Assembly: GCA_964561605.1 (NCBI GenBank)
Contig: CAZLQD010000010.1
Span: 124,001-188,000 of the forward strand
Direction of reading: 5' to 3'
Origin: JALUZX01 sp964561605
GTDB taxonomy: Bacteria; Planctomycetota; UBA1135; JALUZX01
DNA: 64,000 nt
Shown here: piece after piece, positions 62,161 to 64,000 of the stretch
Position numbering within the stretch: the stretch's first letter is position 1
Layout: every line of letters begins with the position of its first letter
The notes under the pieces: model-generated
Database searches by the model: none
What the model was told of the DNA's origin: nothing
Seen by the model: the letters and a program-made list of their open reading frames with translations, nothing else
Made by a program: the position numbers and the translations under genes

Positions 62161-62198
62161 AGGTCGAAACCAGGATTTGAGGTCGAAAGCAGGATTTG
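62161..62198. repeat. 19-bp tandem direct repeat upstream of the S1 protease gene
   Basis: AGGTCGAAACCAGGATTTG is followed at once by AGGTCGAAAGCAGGATTTG (one mismatch). The pair lies in the 202-bp gap between the protease start and the SDH stop, a good place for an operator, but no regulator is identified. Confidence 0.8.
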
Positions 62199-62324
62199 AG
62201 GAATGCTGTCCCGCCCCGATACACACGGGCCCAGTTGGACAACTCCCTTGTAGAGAATACTGTCCAGCCGGTCCCTGGGTTCCCTGGAATCCCAGGCAAA
62301 AGAAAAGGGCCCAGGCGGAACTCC

Positions 62325-63659
62325 TCAATTCGGCCCAGCCGGGCCCCACTCCTCCTGGAAGCGGATCCCCACTTCCTCGAGCTCTTTCAGGACGGGTTCG
62401 TAGAGAAGGGGCTCAACGGGAAGGACCAGGCCTTTCAACGCCACCTCCCCCGAAAGAAGGAGCTTCACCGCCACGGCCAAAGGAAGGGCCACGGTCCTGG
62501 CCATGGCCGTATCCCCGCCAGGCTCGCCGAAGGCCACAAGGCGGGAGGAGCAAAGGCCCTCCTTCCCGCCGGGCCGGGAAACCCGGAACTCGTGCTGGAG
62601 GACCACCATGTCCCGCTCTCCTTGCTGGAAACGGCACAACTCTCCCATCCTTCGGGCCAGGAGCTCCCTGGCCGAGGCCCTCTCCACGGGGAGGGGGTCC
62701 TCGCGGAAGAACCCCAGCCACTCCAGGTTCCGCAGGGCGGGGTGGTCTTCCTCCACCCCGGCCTTGCCGGCAAGTGCCTTCCGGGGATCCTCCCCGGGAT
62801 GGCCCTCGCCCAGGGCACGGCTGAAGCCGGCCCAGGTGAGCCCGGAAAGGTCGAAGATCCTCTCCCCGTCCAGAAGGCCCATGCGCACCCAGGCCGACCA
62901 GGCCTCGCAGTGCCCCGGGTTCCTGAGGGTTCCCCGGAGGAGGTCCCCGGCTTCGCCGATCCCGTAGGCATCCCTGTAAGGAAGGGAGTCGCCGTTGGGA
63001 TAGCCTTCGAAAGTCCCCAGGCCGGGCACGGTCACGGGCCGGCAATGGAGGAAGAGATCCCTTCCTTCGACCTCCCGGACCTTGCCGCCCTCGAGGAAAC
63101 GGGCGGGCCGGACCGCCGCGGCCAGGACTCCCTCGGGGGACCAGGAAAGTTTGTATCCGATCGGGTTGGTATTCGCCTCCGGTGCGGGAAGGCCCCCGCA
63201 GAAGGAACGAAAGGCCAGGACCCTCCCCCCCTCCCCGTGGATCCGGCGGATCATGCGGACCGCCGACATGTGGTCCAGGCCGGGGTCCAGGCCGCATTCG
63301 TTCAGGAGGACCAGGCCCTTCCTGCGCGCCTCTCCGTCGAGGGCCCGCATCTCCTTCCCGGCGTAGGACGCCGTGGCCAGGTGGCGTCCCTTCTCCAGGC
63401 AGACCCGGGCCACCCGGGGGTGTTCCGAGGCGGGAAGGAGGGAGACCACCAGGTCGGCCCCTTCCACGGCCCGGGCCAGGGCGGCCTCGTCCCTCGCGTC
63501 CAGGACGAAGGAAGACCCGCGCCCCAGGCCCTCCAGGAGGCGTTTCCCCTCCTCGGGATAGAGACTCCCGACCCGCAGCTCCACCCAGGAGAGCCCAGTC
63601 AGGTATTCCGCAAGAGGGCGGGCCACCCTCCCCGCGCCCAGGAGAAGGACCTTCTTCAC
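62325..63659 (-). CDS. Saccharopine dehydrogenase (glutamate-forming)
   Basis: 444 residues from GTG 63659, overlapping the upstream stop as GTGA. The Rossmann motif VLLLGAGRVARPLAEYL opens the protein; NECGLDPGLDHMSA and FCGGLPAPEANTNPIGYKLSWSPEGVL are the Lys9-type catalytic/substrate blocks. It splits saccharopine into glutamate and 2-aminoadipate semialdehyde, using NAD. It pairs with the LKR gene immediately upstream, in the same order as the fused animal enzyme AASS. Confidence 0.93.
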   Translation of the reverse strand: MKKVLLLGAGRVARPLAEYLTGLSWVELRVGSLYPEEGKRLLEGLGRGSSFVLDARDEAALARAVEGADLVVSLLPASEHPRVARVCLEKGRHLATASYAGKEMRALDGEARRKGLVLLNECGLDPGLDHMSAVRMIRRIHGEGGRVLAFRSFCGGLPAPEANTNPIGYKLSWSPEGVLAAAVRPARFLEGGKVREVEGRDLFLHCRPVTVPGLGTFEGYPNGDSLPYRDAYGIGEAGDLLRGTLRNPGHCEAWSAWVRMGLLDGERIFDLSGLTWAGFSRALGEGHPGEDPRKALAGKAGVEEDHPALRNLEWLGFFREDPLPVERASARELLARRMGELCRFQQGERDMVVLQHEFRVSRPGGKEGLCSSRLVAFGEPGGDTAMARTVALPLAVAVKLLLSGEVALKGLVLPVEPLLYEPVLKELEEVGIRFQEEWGPAGPN

Positions 63660-64000
63660 TCTTCCCCCTTCCGGCTGCCGTCGAGGAAGCCCTCCATGTA
63701 ACGGAAGGCCGGGGTGAACTCCCCCTTCCAGAGGATCACCGCCCGGGCGAGTTCGGGGGGAAATCCCGCCGCCGGAAGAGGGCCCGAGAGGTCCGCCGAG
63801 GCGAGGAAGGGAACCAGGGGGGCCAAGGCCGAACTGAACCCCTGGGAAGAATCCCTGGGGATTTCGGCCGGGAGGTTTCCCACGGCGAGGACGGCGATTC
63901 CCTTCCCCTCGAAGCCCGACGGGGCCTCTCCCGTGGTAGGATCGTATACGAAGACAGGATCCCCCGAATCGGTCTCTCTCACGGTGCAGGCCAGGGGCCC
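63656..64000 (-). CDS. Lysine-ketoglutarate reductase (LKR), C-terminal part only
   Basis: The 5' end lies beyond the right edge; 114 codons are visible and the frame is open to the boundary (GPLACTVRETDSG). The block GIAVLAVGNLPAEIPRDSSQGFSSALAPLVPFL, followed by PPELARAVILWKGEFTPAFRYMEGFL, matches the end of the LKR domain of plant and animal LKR/SDH. It would make saccharopine from lysine and 2-oxoglutarate. Confidence 0.85.
   Translation of the reverse strand, partial: GPLACTVRETDSGDPVFVYDPTTGEAPSGFEGKGIAVLAVGNLPAEIPRDSSQGFSSALAPLVPFLASADLSGPLPAAGFPPELARAVILWKGEFTPAFRYMEGFLDGSRKGEE

Overview
This is a contiguous stretch of a very GC-rich chromosome (one housekeeping line counts 45 G+C in 60 bases) that is almost fully packed with protein genes. 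I see no tRNA, rRNA, CRISPR array or intact insertion sequence. The gene mix suggests a Gram-negative, probably Planctomycetota-like bacterium. The pointers are huge secreted lipoproteins with Gly-rich and SbsA-type Ig-like segments, a matrixin with IPT/TIG domains, and a C-terminal beta-rich domain shared by three secreted peptidases. The lineage is an inference from gene style, not from a marker gene. GTG starts are frequent, and many neighbouring genes overlap as GTGA or ATGA, implying translational coupling.

Layout. 1-9.6 kb: three large minus-strand surface lipoproteins, the first cut by the window edge. 10-18.9 kb: a secreted DPP4-like peptidase, prolyl-tRNA synthetase, a methyltransferase with a kinase-like protein, two membrane glycosyltransferases and PyrK. 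18.9-23.7 kb: a cyclase-family hydrolase, a two-gene unit with a matrixin metalloprotease, and an M14 carboxypeptidase. 23.8-29.7 kb: lactate oxidation genes lutABC, then an epimerase, a radical SAM enzyme and a GT4 glycosyltransferase. 29.9-31.7 kb: a second M14 carboxypeptidase. 31.7-34.2 kb: a lower-GC island with an AAA ATPase plus a TOPRIM-like partner (candidate defence system), preceded by a 22-bp direct repeat and a possible decayed RHS fragment, and followed by tandem terminators. 34.3-41.8 kb: a complete F-type ATP synthase operon on the minus strand with two accessory membrane proteins and a readable promoter. 41.9-46 kb: hslU with an enlarged insertion domain, two proteins of unknown function, and apbE. 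46.2-51.7 kb: a complete Rnf complex (C-D-G-E-A-B) led by a truncated RseC-like protein. 52-57.6 kb: ndk, an RqcH/NFACT protein, a lipoprotein and a GH97 glycosidase. 57.7-64 kb: aconitase, a secreted S1-type protease, and the saccharopine pathway (SDH plus the end of LKR) running off the right edge.

How it fits together. Secreted peptidases (DPP4-like, two M14, matrixin, S1) and a GH97 enzyme point to a scavenger that degrades extracellular protein and glycans. LutABC, aconitase and LKR/SDH would feed lactate and lysine carbon into the TCA cycle. Rnf, flavinylated by ApbE, and an apparently proton-type ATP synthase would connect redox chemistry to ATP.
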